Positions 32,755 to 41,792 of a stretch of DNA of 64,000 nucleotides are shown here, piece by piece (position 1 is the stretch's first letter; each line of letters opens with the position of its first letter). Below the pieces are notes generated by a model. The model had not been told where the DNA came from. It saw nothing but the letters and a program-made list of their open reading frames with translations, and ran no database searches. The DNA is from JALYYC01 sp039922495. Lineage in GTDB: Bacteria; Chloroflexota; Dormibacteria; CF-121. The translations under genes were made by a program, and so were the position numbers. The DNA lies in contig JBDTEO010000029.1 of the NCBI GenBank assembly GCA_039922495.1, positions 62,001-126,000 of the forward strand. Direction: 5' to 3'.

Positions 32755-33314
32755 TGAACGCCCTTGACCTGGTCATCATCGCGCTGTTACTGGGGAACAT
32801 GATCCTGGGCTGGGCCTTCGGGCTGGTCCGCCGCGTCATCGCCTTCGCGGGCCTCTTCGCCGGCCTGGGCGCCGCCACCCTGACCAGCGCCAACACCTCT
32901 GCCTACATTGGCAACTCGTTCGGGATCACCTCAGCGATGTGGGCCCACGTCGTCACCTACACGGTGGTCGTGACCGGAGCGGTGATCCTCTTCGAGATCC
33001 TCGGGGCCGTCTACCAACGCCATATCGACAACCTGGTGGCGCCGGCGTTCGACCGCATCGCCGGGGTGATGACGGGCGTCGTGGTCGCCGCCTTCGAAGT
33101 GACGATCGTTCTGATCATTGGGATCGGCCTGGTGACGACCACCCTGCCAGCCGGCTACGGGACGCCGTCGGCCTTCCTGACCTGGCGGGAGTGGTTCAAC
33201 ACCTCACTCCTCGCGCCGCACTTCTACAGCCTCGAGCCCCTGACCAGCACGATTTTCGCGATGGTCCTGCCCTCGAGCGTCAGCTCCTACTTCACCCAAC
33301 TGATCGGGCACTAG
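32754..33314 (+). CDS. CvpA family membrane protein
   Basis: This 186-aa protein has four hydrophobic segments, the first beginning ALDLVIIALLLGNMILGWAFG. The pattern matches the CvpA family, which is needed for colicin V export in E. coli but widespread and otherwise poorly understood. It shares one base with the pheT stop. The position after pheT is common in Gram-positive and Chloroflexi-like genomes, where mutS2 may follow; mutS2 is not here. Confidence 0.82.
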   Translation: MNALDLVIIALLLGNMILGWAFGLVRRVIAFAGLFAGLGAATLTSANTSAYIGNSFGITSAMWAHVVTYTVVVTGAVILFEILGAVYQRHIDNLVAPAFDRIAGVMTGVVVAAFEVTIVLIIGIGLVTTTLPAGYGTPSAFLTWREWFNTSLLAPHFYSLEPLTSTIFAMVLPSSVSSYFTQLIGH

Positions 33315-33344
33315 CCCCCCGGCGGCGGATACGCTAGCGGCGTC

Positions 33345-33971
33345 TTGATTCCCCTTACGCCCCGGCTCTCCCGACGCTTCTTCGCCAGGGATCCGGTCGT
33401 GGTGGCGCGCGACCTGCTCGGTAGAATCCTCTTCTACCGGACCGACGCGGGTGTGCTCGCAGGCCGCATCGTGGAGACCGAAGCCTATACCGGAACGACC
33501 GATCCCGCCTCGCACGCCTTCCGCGGCCCAACCGCCCGCACCGGCGTCATGTTCGGCGCACCGGGATTCACCTATGTCTATTTCACCTATGGCATGCATC
33601 ACTGCCTCAACGTGACGGCGGACCTTCCCGGAACCGCAGGCGCCGTTCTGCTTCGCGCCCTCGAACCGCTCGCCGGGCAGGACCTGATGCGCAGCCGTGG
33701 TGATACCGGTCCGGACGCCCGCCTGCTGAGCGGACCGGGGAAGATCGGGCGGGCCTTCGGGCTCTCCCTGGCCGACAACGGTCGCGACCTGACCCGAGGA
33801 CCGCTGGGCATTGCGCTTGGAGCACCGGTCCCGGATCATGCCATCGCGATTACTCCCCGCATTGGCATCAGCCGCGGAACCGATAGTCCCTACCGGTTTG
33901 TGATCCGGTCCAGCAAATCCGTCTCCGGCCGGCCCGTCGCGGCCGGCGTTAGTGGGGCAAGACGACGGTGA
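33345..33971 (+). CDS. 3-methyladenine DNA glycosylase (AAG/Mpg family)
   Basis: The enzyme removes alkylated and deaminated purines in base excision repair. The catalytic Glu is in AGRIVETEAYTG, and the family blocks DPASHAFRGPTARTGVMFG and YVYFTYGMHHCLNVTAD (shown in part) follow, with LLSGPGKIGRAFGL later. TTG 33345 is the start used; 208 aa. The last 23 bases overlap the 3' end of the convergent penicillin-binding protein gene. Confidence 0.93.
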   Translation: MIPLTPRLSRRFFARDPVVVARDLLGRILFYRTDAGVLAGRIVETEAYTGTTDPASHAFRGPTARTGVMFGAPGFTYVYFTYGMHHCLNVTADLPGTAGAVLLRALEPLAGQDLMRSRGDTGPDARLLSGPGKIGRAFGLSLADNGRDLTRGPLGIALGAPVPDHAIAITPRIGISRGTDSPYRFVIRSSKSVSGRPVAAGVSGARRR

Positions 33972-36447
33972 TCGTCTGCGCGGCGGGGGCGTTGGCCGGG
34001 TTGTAGTCGTAGGCCTGGACGATCACGGTGTGGCTGCTATTGGGTTTGCCGTTGACCACGAAGGTGTAGGGCGCCTGTGTCAGGCGCACCGGGTTGGTCG
34101 CCCCATCGAGGAAGAAATCGACTTCCTTGATCGCCTCGTCGTCGGAGGCCTGCGCCGTCACAAGCACGGTGCCGTCCGCCTGGTCCGCCTGGCTGAGCGA
34201 GAGCGTCGGCGGGGTCGTTTCGGTTAGCAGCTGGCAGTTCTGCGTTGGCGGCTGCGGGTTCTTCTTGTCTTTCAGGTCATCGGGATATCCCGGTGGGTAA
34301 ACCAGGAAGGACTTGAGCGCGGTGAAATTCTGCGGAATGTCCGGCGTGGCGAGCAGGCCATCGGTGGTGCACACGCGCATCTGGCGGTACCAGTCGTCGT
34401 CGCGGTTCGGCGCCGTCCCGGCGATGAACCAATCCGTGAAGGTCTGGCCGGCGCAGTTGGCCGTCGCCTTGAGACCGCTGGCCTTGCAGACGGTCACTTT
34501 CTTGAGGCCATCCGGGACCGCGAAGTCCTTGACGGGCTTGGACGCCTCATAGCTGTTGAAGATGTCGCGGAAGATCAGGCCGGCCCCCTGGACCCCCCAG
34601 ACCACGTTCAGGTTCGAGTTGACATTGGCGGCACAGCCGCCGGCGCACGTGTGACCCATCCAGCTGCCGATCACGATGTCCGGGTTGTAGCCGACCAGCC
34701 AGGAATCGTGCCAGTTCTCCGTGGTCCCGGTTTTGGCGGCGAAGGGCCGCTTGATGTTCAGGGCGGCCCCGACCGGCTTGAGGATGTCGCTCATCAGGAA
34801 GGCCACCTGCGGTGAGAGGACGCGGACGCCGCCGTCCGGCTTCCATTGCTGGAGGATTTTGCCGGTGCTGTCCTGGACCTTGAGGATGACCGTGGGTGCG
34901 TGGTAGATCCCGCCCGAGGCGAAGACGCCATAGGCGTTGAAATGCTGGAGGGGCAAGACTTCCGTCGACCCGATGGCTTGCGCCAGGCCGCGCTCCGGGG
35001 TGAGGTTGGCGCCGGTCAACCCCATCATGCGGGCGGTCTGGAAGACCCGATCGTACCCGAGTTGTTTCATCAGTTTGAGCGCCGGGATGTTGCGCGACTC
35101 CTCGAGCGCCCGCCGAATGGTGATGATCCCCTCGCTGCGGTGATCCCAGTCGACGAACGCGTGCCCATCGATCTTCCCCTGCGTGTCGTTGATCAGGTTC
35201 GACGGCGCGTAGCCGTTGGAGAGCGCCGTGGCGTAGACGTAAACCTTGAAGGAGGAGCCAGGCTGGCGGCCCTGACCGTCGGTGATGACGTTGTACTGCC
35301 CGCCAATACCCTGGTCGTAGTAGTTGGCGCTGCCCACCATGGCGAGCACCTGCCCGCTGTTGGGATCGATGACCTCGGCCGCCCCATTGTTGACGTTTCT
35401 CGCCTTCAGGTCAGGCCGGTTCACCTCGGTGGTCACGGCCTTTTCGGCAACCTGCTGAAGCGGGTAGTCGAGCGTCGTGGTGACCTGCAGGCCGCCCGAG
35501 CTGACGACGTCGGCGCCATACTGCTTGCTCAACTGGCTCAGGACATAATCGACGAACCAGGGCGCTTTGACGTCGCGTTGGATGCTGCCGTTCTTGTAGA
35601 CGAGCGGCTCTTTTAGGGCCACAGCGTACTCGCGATCGGTGATGTAGTGATCCCGCAGCAAATCCCGGAGCACGAGGGCCTGGCGATCGCGAGCATTCTG
35701 CGCGGTCAGGGGGTTGAGCGGGTCGAACTGCGAAGGCGAATTCGGGATGGCGGCCAGCATCGCCGACTCAGCGATGTCGAGGTTCTTCGCCGGCTTGGCG
35801 AAGTAGGTCTGGGAGGCAGCCTCGATGCCATAGGCTTCATGGCCGTAGAAAATCTGGTTGAGATAGAGGGTCAGGATGTCATTCTTCGAATAGCGGCGCT
35901 CGATTTCGAGCGCCAGGACTGCCTCGCGAACCTTCCGCTCGATCGACGTGTCCGTACCGACGAACATGCGCTTGACCAGCTGCTGGGTGATCGTGCTTCC
36001 ACCCTGGATCGCCTTTTGGTGAGTCACGTCGGCGATCGCCGCGCCGACGGTCCGCTGGACGTCGATGCCGTGATGGGTGTAAAACTGGCGATCCTCGAGC
36101 GCGATGGTCGCCTGAACCAGGTGGGTGGAAATTGCCGCGAGGGGGATGACCGTCCGCACGACGCCCTCGGTGTGTTTGACATAGAGGAGCGTCCCATTTC
36201 GGTCGTAGATCTTGGTCGCCTGGGCCAGCTCCTTGGGGCTGAGTGAGCTCGGGTCGGGAAGGTCCCTGGTGTAGGTTTGGTACTTGTCGTACGCCTCCGC
36301 CCCGCCGCTGAGGCTCAGCGTGGCGATGATGGTGAGGGCGATGACCAGGAGCTTCGGGCCGCCCCCGCGCCGGCGTCGGGCTCGCCGAACGATGCCGAGC
36401 ACGCGGAGAGCCGCGTGCCGCGCGAGCCGTTGCCTTTCTGAGAGCAC
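33949..36447 (-). CDS. Class A penicillin-binding protein with extra C-terminal domain
   Basis: This bifunctional peptidoglycan synthase has a short basic cytoplasmic tail, one membrane helix (about residues 32-47), and a GT51 glycosyltransferase (E118 in ALEDRQFYTHHGID; QGGSTITQQLVKRMF). The transpeptidase follows, with SSFK (QPGSSFKV), SRN and KTGTTENW. The last 90 or so residues form a beta-rich Ig-like domain (TPPTLSLSQ ... VDFFLDG). GTG 36447 gives 832 aa; the frame is open further, but that would run into the divergent tyrS. It is the only large minus-strand gene. Confidence 0.93.
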   Translation of the reverse strand: MLSERQRLARHAALRVLGIVRRARRRRGGGPKLLVIALTIIATLSLSGGAEAYDKYQTYTRDLPDPSSLSPKELAQATKIYDRNGTLLYVKHTEGVVRTVIPLAAISTHLVQATIALEDRQFYTHHGIDVQRTVGAAIADVTHQKAIQGGSTITQQLVKRMFVGTDTSIERKVREAVLALEIERRYSKNDILTLYLNQIFYGHEAYGIEAASQTYFAKPAKNLDIAESAMLAAIPNSPSQFDPLNPLTAQNARDRQALVLRDLLRDHYITDREYAVALKEPLVYKNGSIQRDVKAPWFVDYVLSQLSKQYGADVVSSGGLQVTTTLDYPLQQVAEKAVTTEVNRPDLKARNVNNGAAEVIDPNSGQVLAMVGSANYYDQGIGGQYNVITDGQGRQPGSSFKVYVYATALSNGYAPSNLINDTQGKIDGHAFVDWDHRSEGIITIRRALEESRNIPALKLMKQLGYDRVFQTARMMGLTGANLTPERGLAQAIGSTEVLPLQHFNAYGVFASGGIYHAPTVILKVQDSTGKILQQWKPDGGVRVLSPQVAFLMSDILKPVGAALNIKRPFAAKTGTTENWHDSWLVGYNPDIVIGSWMGHTCAGGCAANVNSNLNVVWGVQGAGLIFRDIFNSYEASKPVKDFAVPDGLKKVTVCKASGLKATANCAGQTFTDWFIAGTAPNRDDDWYRQMRVCTTDGLLATPDIPQNFTALKSFLVYPPGYPDDLKDKKNPQPPTQNCQLLTETTPPTLSLSQADQADGTVLVTAQASDDEAIKEVDFFLDGATNPVRLTQAPYTFVVNGKPNSSHTVIVQAYDYNPANAPAAQTITVVLPH

Positions 36448-36503
36448 CGCGTCTATAACGGTTGGGCTCGGTAAAAAGCACAGTGATTGAATACAGCCGC
36501 GTA

Positions 36504-36509
36504 TATACT
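36504..36509 (+). promoter_or_regulatory. Putative -10 element for tyrS
   Basis: TATACT lies 26 bases before the tyrS ATG within the 88-base divergent region shared with the penicillin-binding protein gene. A GAAAGG (36518-36523) between it and the start could serve as a weak Shine-Dalgarno. The -35 is not convincing. Confidence 0.4.
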
Positions 36510-36535
36510 CGGCGTCTGAAAGGCGTGACGAACCG

Positions 36536-37726
36536 ATGAAGGAACGACAAAGCCCCAATGCGACGGCCTGGCACGCCCTGACCAGCGGCGCGGTCGAGAT
36601 CGTGGACCGCGCTCATTTACAACAGCGCATCGAGCGGGGGGATCGCCTTCGAGTCAAGCTCGGCCTCGACCCGACCAGGCCGGACCTCCACCTCGGCCAC
36701 ACCGTCCCGCTTCGGGAGCTGCGGCGATTCCAGGACCAGGGCCATACGGCCGTCCTCATCATCGGCGATACGACGGCCAGGATTGGCGATCCCTCGGGGC
36801 AGAGCGTGACCCGGCCCCAGCTGAGCCGGTCGCAGGTGGCCGCGGCCTCTGAGACCTATCTCAAGCAGGCCTGGAAAATTCTTGACCGGGCCCGAACCGA
36901 GGTGCGCCACCAGGCCGAGTGGTTCGACAAGATGACGCTTGACGACATCGTCGGCCTGATGAGCAAATACACCGCGGCGCGAATGCTCGCGCGTGAGGAC
37001 TTCGCCAAGCGCATGAAGGAAGGCCGGCCGGTCGGCCTGCACGAGCTGCTCTATCCCCTGTTGCAGGGGTTCGATTCCGTGGCCGTTCGATCCGATGTCG
37101 AGCTCGGTGGAACCGACCAGACCTTCAACCTGCTCGTCGGCCGGGACCTCCAGGAAGCCTTCGGGCAGCCACCGCAGGACATCCTGACGATGCCCCTGCT
37201 GGAGGGCACCGATGGGGTCCAGAAGATGAGCAAGAGCTTGGACAACTACATCGGGATCGACGAACCGCCCGAGGTGATCTATCGAAAGGCGCTCGCGATT
37301 CCGGACCAGCTGATCACCCGCTACCTCTCCCTGGTGACGGAGGCGACGCCCGAGGAGGTCGCCGCCGAGGCTGCGGCGCTGAAGGCCGGCGAGAACCCGC
37401 GGGACGTCAAGCGCCGGCTCGCCGAGCGGCTGGTTCGCCAGTTTCATCCGGACGCAGCGCCGGAAGAATATCGCGGCACTGACGGGACGTTTAAGACCGC
37501 CGGTCCGACCGAGGCAGGGCTGCAGCCGGGTGAGCGAACGGTCGCGCAGCTCTTCCTGGACGCCGGCCTGGTGGCAAGCAAGAGCGAAGCCCGCCGCCTC
37601 GCCGGGCAACGTGGACTCTCGATCAACGAGCAAGCGATCGCGTCGGCGGACGAGAAAGTGACCCCCGTGGATGGATGGCTGCTGCGGCGCGGTGCGCATC
37701 GGGTGGTCCGGCTGAGCGTGCGCTAA
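36536..37726 (+). CDS. tyrS: Tyrosyl-tRNA synthetase
   Basis: This class I synthetase is of the TyrZ/short-S4 type (396 aa). The HIGH motif is in RPDLHLGHTVPLREL, followed by VLIIGDTTARIGDPSGQ, and KMSKS is KMSKSLDNYIGI. The C-terminus is an S4 RNA-binding domain (VASKSEARRLAGQRGLSIN). It faces the penicillin-binding protein gene across a short divergent promoter region. A 17-base gap separates it from yebC. Confidence 0.96.
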   Translation: MKERQSPNATAWHALTSGAVEIVDRAHLQQRIERGDRLRVKLGLDPTRPDLHLGHTVPLRELRRFQDQGHTAVLIIGDTTARIGDPSGQSVTRPQLSRSQVAAASETYLKQAWKILDRARTEVRHQAEWFDKMTLDDIVGLMSKYTAARMLAREDFAKRMKEGRPVGLHELLYPLLQGFDSVAVRSDVELGGTDQTFNLLVGRDLQEAFGQPPQDILTMPLLEGTDGVQKMSKSLDNYIGIDEPPEVIYRKALAIPDQLITRYLSLVTEATPEEVAAEAAALKAGENPRDVKRRLAERLVRQFHPDAAPEEYRGTDGTFKTAGPTEAGLQPGERTVAQLFLDAGLVASKSEARRLAGQRGLSINEQAIASADEKVTPVDGWLLRRGAHRVVRLSVR

Positions 37727-37743
37727 ACTCGGGACGGGGAACG

Positions 37744-38499
37744 ATGTCTGGACATTCAAAGTGGTCGTCGATCAAGCACAAGAAGGCGCTGACGGACGCC
37801 CGCAAAGGCCAGCAGTTCACCAAGATGGCTCGCGAGATCTCGATCGCGGCTCGCGAAGGGGGCGGCAATTCGGATGGCAACTACCGGCTGCGCCTCGCGA
37901 TCGAGAAGGCCCGCGACGTCAACATGCCGCAGGACAACGTGCAGCGGGCGATCAAGCGCGGGACGGGCGAGCTCGGCGGCGCGCAGATGGAAGAGCTCCG
38001 CTTCGAGGGCTATGGCCCGCACGGCGTTGCGATCATGGTGGATACCGTCACGGACAACCGGAACCGCACCAGCGGTGAAGTCCGAAACCTGTTTAGCCGG
38101 GCGGGTGGCAACCTGGGAGCGACCGGGAGTGTCAGCTGGATGTTCACCCGGCAGGGGCAGATCGTCGTCGACGCCGATGGGCACGATCCCGACGAGGTCG
38201 GCCTCGAGGCCATCGATCTCGGGGCGACCGACGCCCGGGTCGACCGCGGCACGGTCGAGGTGATCACCGACCCGGCGCGCCTCGAACCGGTGCAGGAGGG
38301 CCTCAAGAAGAAAGGGTTCAAGATCGAGTCGGCCGAGGTGAGCATGAACGCCTCGCAGGTCGTCTCGCTCAACGAAAACAGCGCGCCGGGTGTCCTCAAG
38401 CTCCTGGACCTGCTCGAGGAGCATGACGATGTCCAAGCGGTGTACTCGAACATCGATGTCCCGGCCGACGTCATGGAACGCATCAGCGAACGGGTTTGA
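37744..38499 (+). CDS. YebC/PmpR family regulatory protein
   Basis: A 251-aa protein with the invariant start SGHSKWSSIKHKKALTDARKG, then RLAIEKARDVNMPQDNVQRAIKRG, and the block TDNRNRTSGEVRNLFSRAGGNLG. YebC proteins act as DNA-binding regulators and, in more recent work, in translation of difficult sequences. It precedes ruvCAB as in most bacteria. The stop overlaps ruvC by TTGA. A TAAACT (37723-37728) lies 15 bases before the ATG. Confidence 0.95.
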   Translation: MSGHSKWSSIKHKKALTDARKGQQFTKMAREISIAAREGGGNSDGNYRLRLAIEKARDVNMPQDNVQRAIKRGTGELGGAQMEELRFEGYGPHGVAIMVDTVTDNRNRTSGEVRNLFSRAGGNLGATGSVSWMFTRQGQIVVDADGHDPDEVGLEAIDLGATDARVDRGTVEVITDPARLEPVQEGLKKKGFKIESAEVSMNASQVVSLNENSAPGVLKLLDLLEEHDDVQAVYSNIDVPADVMERISERV

Positions 38500-39035
38500 G
38501 CGTGAGGCCACCGAGCGAAGGCTTTCTCGTTCTTGGCATCGACCCAGGCCTGGCCGACACTGGCTATGGTGCCGTTCGGCGTCTAAATGGGCGCCTGACA
38601 CTCGTGACCTGCGGCACGCTGAAGACCCCGGCGAACATCGCCGAGCCCCAGCGGCTCCGCCTCCTTGCGGAACAGATGCGGGTCCTGCTCAACGACCTGC
38701 ATCCTGAAGCGGCCGCCTTCGAGGAGCTCTTCTTCAGTAAGAACGTTCGGACCGCCATGGCTGTCGGCCAGGCACGCGGCGTGGCCCTGCTCTCGGCCGT
38801 GGAGGCCGGAGCGCTGGTGCACGAGTACACCCCGAACCAGGTCAAGCTCTCGGTGACCGGCTACGGGGCCGCCACCAAGAGCCAGATGCTCAAGATGGTC
38901 CAGTCCCTGCTGGGCACCAGGCAACTACCGCGCTCCGACGACGCGATCGACGCGCTGGCGATCGCGATCTGCCACCACCACAGCGGCCGGTTACGGAGTT
39001 TGGTGAGCCGGGCTCCGGTGGGCGCGCCGGCGTGA
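38496..39035 (+). CDS. ruvC: Holliday junction resolvase RuvC
   Basis: RuvC cleaves Holliday junctions symmetrically. Active-site acids are visible in LGIDPGLADTGYG, FEELFFSKNVRTA and DDAIDALAIAICH. At 179 aa the length is standard. I used TTG 38496 (TTGA overlap with yebC); GTG 38502 is two codons later. It overlaps ruvA by GTGA, and the three ruv genes form one coupled block. Confidence 0.96.
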   Translation: MSVRPPSEGFLVLGIDPGLADTGYGAVRRLNGRLTLVTCGTLKTPANIAEPQRLRLLAEQMRVLLNDLHPEAAAFEELFFSKNVRTAMAVGQARGVALLSAVEAGALVHEYTPNQVKLSVTGYGAATKSQMLKMVQSLLGTRQLPRSDDAIDALAIAICHHHSGRLRSLVSRAPVGAPA

Positions 39036-39631
39036 TCGGCAGCCTGGAAGGCGTGCTCGCCCAACGTGGCGAGGATTCGATCATCCTCGACGTGCATGGC
39101 GTGGGCTACCTGGTCACGGTCGGCGGCCGCACGCTGACGGAGCTGCCCCGGCCCGGTGAACGGTTGCGGCTCTACACCTACACCTATGTCCGCGAGGACG
39201 CCCTTGGCCTCTTTGGCTTTCTTAGGCCAGAGGAGCTCACCTTCTTTAAGCTCCTGTTGTCAGTCAAAGGGATCGGGCCAAAGGCCGCCCTGGCAATCCT
39301 GAGTCGCGCCGAACTCCGCGTCCTCAAGCGGGCGGTGCTCCAGGAGGACGCGGCGCTGCTAGCAACGGTGCCGGGAATCGGATCCAAGACCGCCGCCCGC
39401 GTCGTGCTCGAGCTCAAGGGCAAGCTGCGCGAGGAGATCTTCCCCGAGGAACGGCCGGCCGACGCGGCCCCAACCGACGCCATGGCCGAAGCCGTCCAGG
39501 TGCTGACCGGGCTCGGGTACACGCCGGCTGAGGCCAGGGAGGCCGTCCGGCATGTTGGCAGTGGCAATGGCGGTGGTCACTCCGTCGAACAGCTGGTGAC
39601 GGTCGCCCTCAAAGGCCTGGATCGCGGATGA
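39032..39631 (+). CDS. ruvA: Holliday junction helicase subunit RuvA
   Basis: RuvA tetramers hold the junction for RuvB. The OB domain (IGSLEGVLAQRGEDSIILD ... GYLVTVG), two helix-hairpin-helix motifs (LLSVKGIGPKAALAIL; LATVPGIGSKTAARVVLELKG), and the C-terminal UBA-like domain III (AVQVLTGLGYTPAEAREAV) are all present in 199 aa. GTG start in an overlap with ruvC; ATGA overlap with ruvB. Confidence 0.96.
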   Translation: MIGSLEGVLAQRGEDSIILDVHGVGYLVTVGGRTLTELPRPGERLRLYTYTYVREDALGLFGFLRPEELTFFKLLLSVKGIGPKAALAILSRAELRVLKRAVLQEDAALLATVPGIGSKTAARVVLELKGKLREEIFPEERPADAAPTDAMAEAVQVLTGLGYTPAEAREAVRHVGSGNGGGHSVEQLVTVALKGLDRG

Positions 39632-40656
39632 GCGAGCGGGTCGTCACCGGCGAGGAAAAGCGGGAAGAGAAGGAATTCGAGTGGAGCCTGCGTCCCAAGC
39701 GGCTCGGCGAGTTCATCGGCCAGGAAGGGGTGAAAGCCAACCTGGAAATCCTGATCAGCGCCGCCCGCGGCCGCGATGAACCGATCGAGCACATCCTGAT
39801 CGCCGGGCCGCCCGGGCTGGGCAAGACCACGCTCGCCAACATCATGGCCAACGAAATGGGGGTCAACATCCGCACCACCTCGGGTCCGGCGATCGAGCAC
39901 CAGGGGGCGCTGGCGTCGATCCTGACCAATCTCGAAGACCGCGACATTTTCTTTATCGACGAGATCCATCGGCTGGCGCGCCCCGTCGAGGAATCGCTCT
40001 ACCCGGCGATGGAAGACTTCAAGTTCGACTTCGTCAGCGGCAAGGGCGCCGGCGCCCAGACCTTCCGCCTGCAGCTGCCCCGGTTCACGGTGATCGGGGC
40101 GACCACCCGGCAGGGGATGCTGTCCGCGCCCCTCCGCGATCGCTTCGGCGCCGTCTATCCGCTCTATTTCTATGGGGTCGACGACCTGTTCGAGATCGTG
40201 GTGCGCTCCGCGAAGTTGCTCAACGTCAAGGCCGATGGTGCCGGTGCCCGGGTGATCGCCAGCCGGGCCCGTGGCACGCCGCGCGTCGCGAACCGGCTGC
40301 TACGCCGGGTCCGCGACTTCGCCCAGGTGCGCGCCCAGGGTGTGATCGACGAACGGATCGCGCTCGATGCGCTGGCCATGCTCGAGGTCGACGAGCTGGG
40401 CCTGGATCTCGTCGACCGGCGGATCCTCCGCACCATCGTGGAAAAGTACGACGGGGGCCCGGTCGGGCTGGAAACGGTCGCCGTCTCCGTCTCGGAGGAT
40501 CCCGAAACCGTTGAGGATGTCTACGAGCCGTTCTTGATGCAGCTGGGCTTCCTGGCGCGAACGCCGCGCGGGCGCGTCGCGACCAAGCTGGCCTACGAAC
40601 ACCTCGGCCTGGTAAAGACCGGAAGCCCCGCCAACGACCAACCGCGATTGTTCTGA
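39628..40656 (+). CDS. ruvB: Holliday junction helicase subunit RuvB
   Basis: RuvB is the hexameric AAA+ motor for branch migration. Visible motifs are LRPKRLGEFIGQEGVKANLE, Walker A GPPGLGKTTLANIMANE, Walker B IFFIDEIHRLARPVEE, sensor 1 IGATTRQGMLSAPLRDRFG, and the winged-helix end PRGRVATKLAYEHLG. 342 aa. The stop overlaps a CTG that appears to start the next gene. Confidence 0.97.
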   Translation: MSERVVTGEEKREEKEFEWSLRPKRLGEFIGQEGVKANLEILISAARGRDEPIEHILIAGPPGLGKTTLANIMANEMGVNIRTTSGPAIEHQGALASILTNLEDRDIFFIDEIHRLARPVEESLYPAMEDFKFDFVSGKGAGAQTFRLQLPRFTVIGATTRQGMLSAPLRDRFGAVYPLYFYGVDDLFEIVVRSAKLLNVKADGAGARVIASRARGTPRVANRLLRRVRDFAQVRAQGVIDERIALDALAMLEVDELGLDLVDRRILRTIVEKYDGGPVGLETVAVSVSEDPETVEDVYEPFLMQLGFLARTPRGRVATKLAYEHLGLVKTGSPANDQPRLF

Positions 40657-41792
40657 CCGCGTCGCGGCAGGGGGCCGCGCAGATTGCGGTGCTCGTGGTG
40701 ACGGCGTTCTGCGCGTCGTTTTCGCTCTTCCTCTTCAGCGCGACGCTCCCCATTTACCTGTACCGGGACCGCGGGTTTTCGCTGGAAGCGGTCGGGGAGT
40801 TGGTCGGCCTCGCGTTTGTCGTGCAGGTGGGCATGACGCTGCTCGCGGGTCCCTTGATCGACCGCCGCGGGGCGCGCCTGGCGATCCGGCTCGGACCCGC
40901 CTGTTACGTCGTCGCCGCGCTCCTCTTCATCACCACCGCGACGCCGCTCACGATCGGGCTCGCCCGGGCGATGCAGGGGATCGGCGCGGCCATGATCATC
41001 CCGGCCGCGTTCGCCGTTCTGCCAAGCCTGGTCCCGGAGCGGCGGCGTGGCGCCGCGCTCGGGGCATTCGGCGCCACCAGCACCATCGCCCTCGCCATCG
41101 GACCGCCGGTTGGCCTGCTGTTGCTGCGACGCGGCCCCGGGGTGCTGTTCGGTACCGCACTCGCGGTTGCCGCGCTGGCCTTCGCCTGCAGCTGGATTCT
41201 TGACGCGGGAAGGCCGGCCGCGTCGCGCGGGCCGCTGTTCACCTATCGCACCAGCTGGACGCCACTCCTGCTGGTGACCTTCCTCACGGTTGTCTACTGG
41301 GGCGTGGTGACCGCGTTCTTGCCGATCCATGTGCCGCGCAGCCAGCTCGCCAATGTGGGCTGGTTCTTCACCGCGGATGCGCTTGCGGTCCTCGCCTTCC
41401 GGATTCCGACCGGATTTCTGGCCGACCGTTTCGGTCCTCGCTGGCTGCTCGCCGCCGGCATCGTCGTGACCAGTGGCGCCATCCTCCTGCTGCTCGTACC
41501 CGCGTCGCTCCTCATACTCGTCGTGGCCGGCCTCGGAACCGGATTCGGGGCCGCCCTCTTGCTGCCCCCCATCCTGCTCGAGTTGACGAAGCGGAGCGAC
41601 GAGAGGAATCGCGGCACGGCGATGGCCCTCTACTCGACCAGCTTCTCGGCGGCGGTGGGCGTCGGGAGCCTGGGCGCGGCGCCGCTGGTGGCCGGAGCTG
41701 GATTTAATGCGGCCCTCCTGCTCAGCACCGCGGCGTGCCTGGCCGCCGCGCCGATCGTCATCATGAGCGTCGGCACCCGTGCAGACCACTGA
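40653..41792 (+). CDS. MFS transporter, apparent CTG start
   Basis: A major facilitator with about eleven or twelve hydrophobic segments and the loop motif AGPLIDRRGARLAIRLG between helices 2 and 3. Substrate unknown. From GTG 40689 (367 aa) the protein would begin inside the first helix. CTG 40653, in a CTGA overlap with ruvB, adds the short polar tail M-TASRQGAAQ before that helix and gives 379 aa, the more natural topology. It interrupts the ruvB-queA order and overlaps queA by 14 bases. Confidence 0.85.
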   Translation: MTASRQGAAQIAVLVVTAFCASFSLFLFSATLPIYLYRDRGFSLEAVGELVGLAFVVQVGMTLLAGPLIDRRGARLAIRLGPACYVVAALLFITTATPLTIGLARAMQGIGAAMIIPAAFAVLPSLVPERRRGAALGAFGATSTIALAIGPPVGLLLLRRGPGVLFGTALAVAALAFACSWILDAGRPAASRGPLFTYRTSWTPLLLVTFLTVVYWGVVTAFLPIHVPRSQLANVGWFFTADALAVLAFRIPTGFLADRFGPRWLLAAGIVVTSGAILLLLVPASLLILVVAGLGTGFGAALLLPPILLELTKRSDERNRGTAMALYSTSFSAAVGVGSLGAAPLVAGAGFNAALLLSTAACLAAAPIVIMSVGTRADH

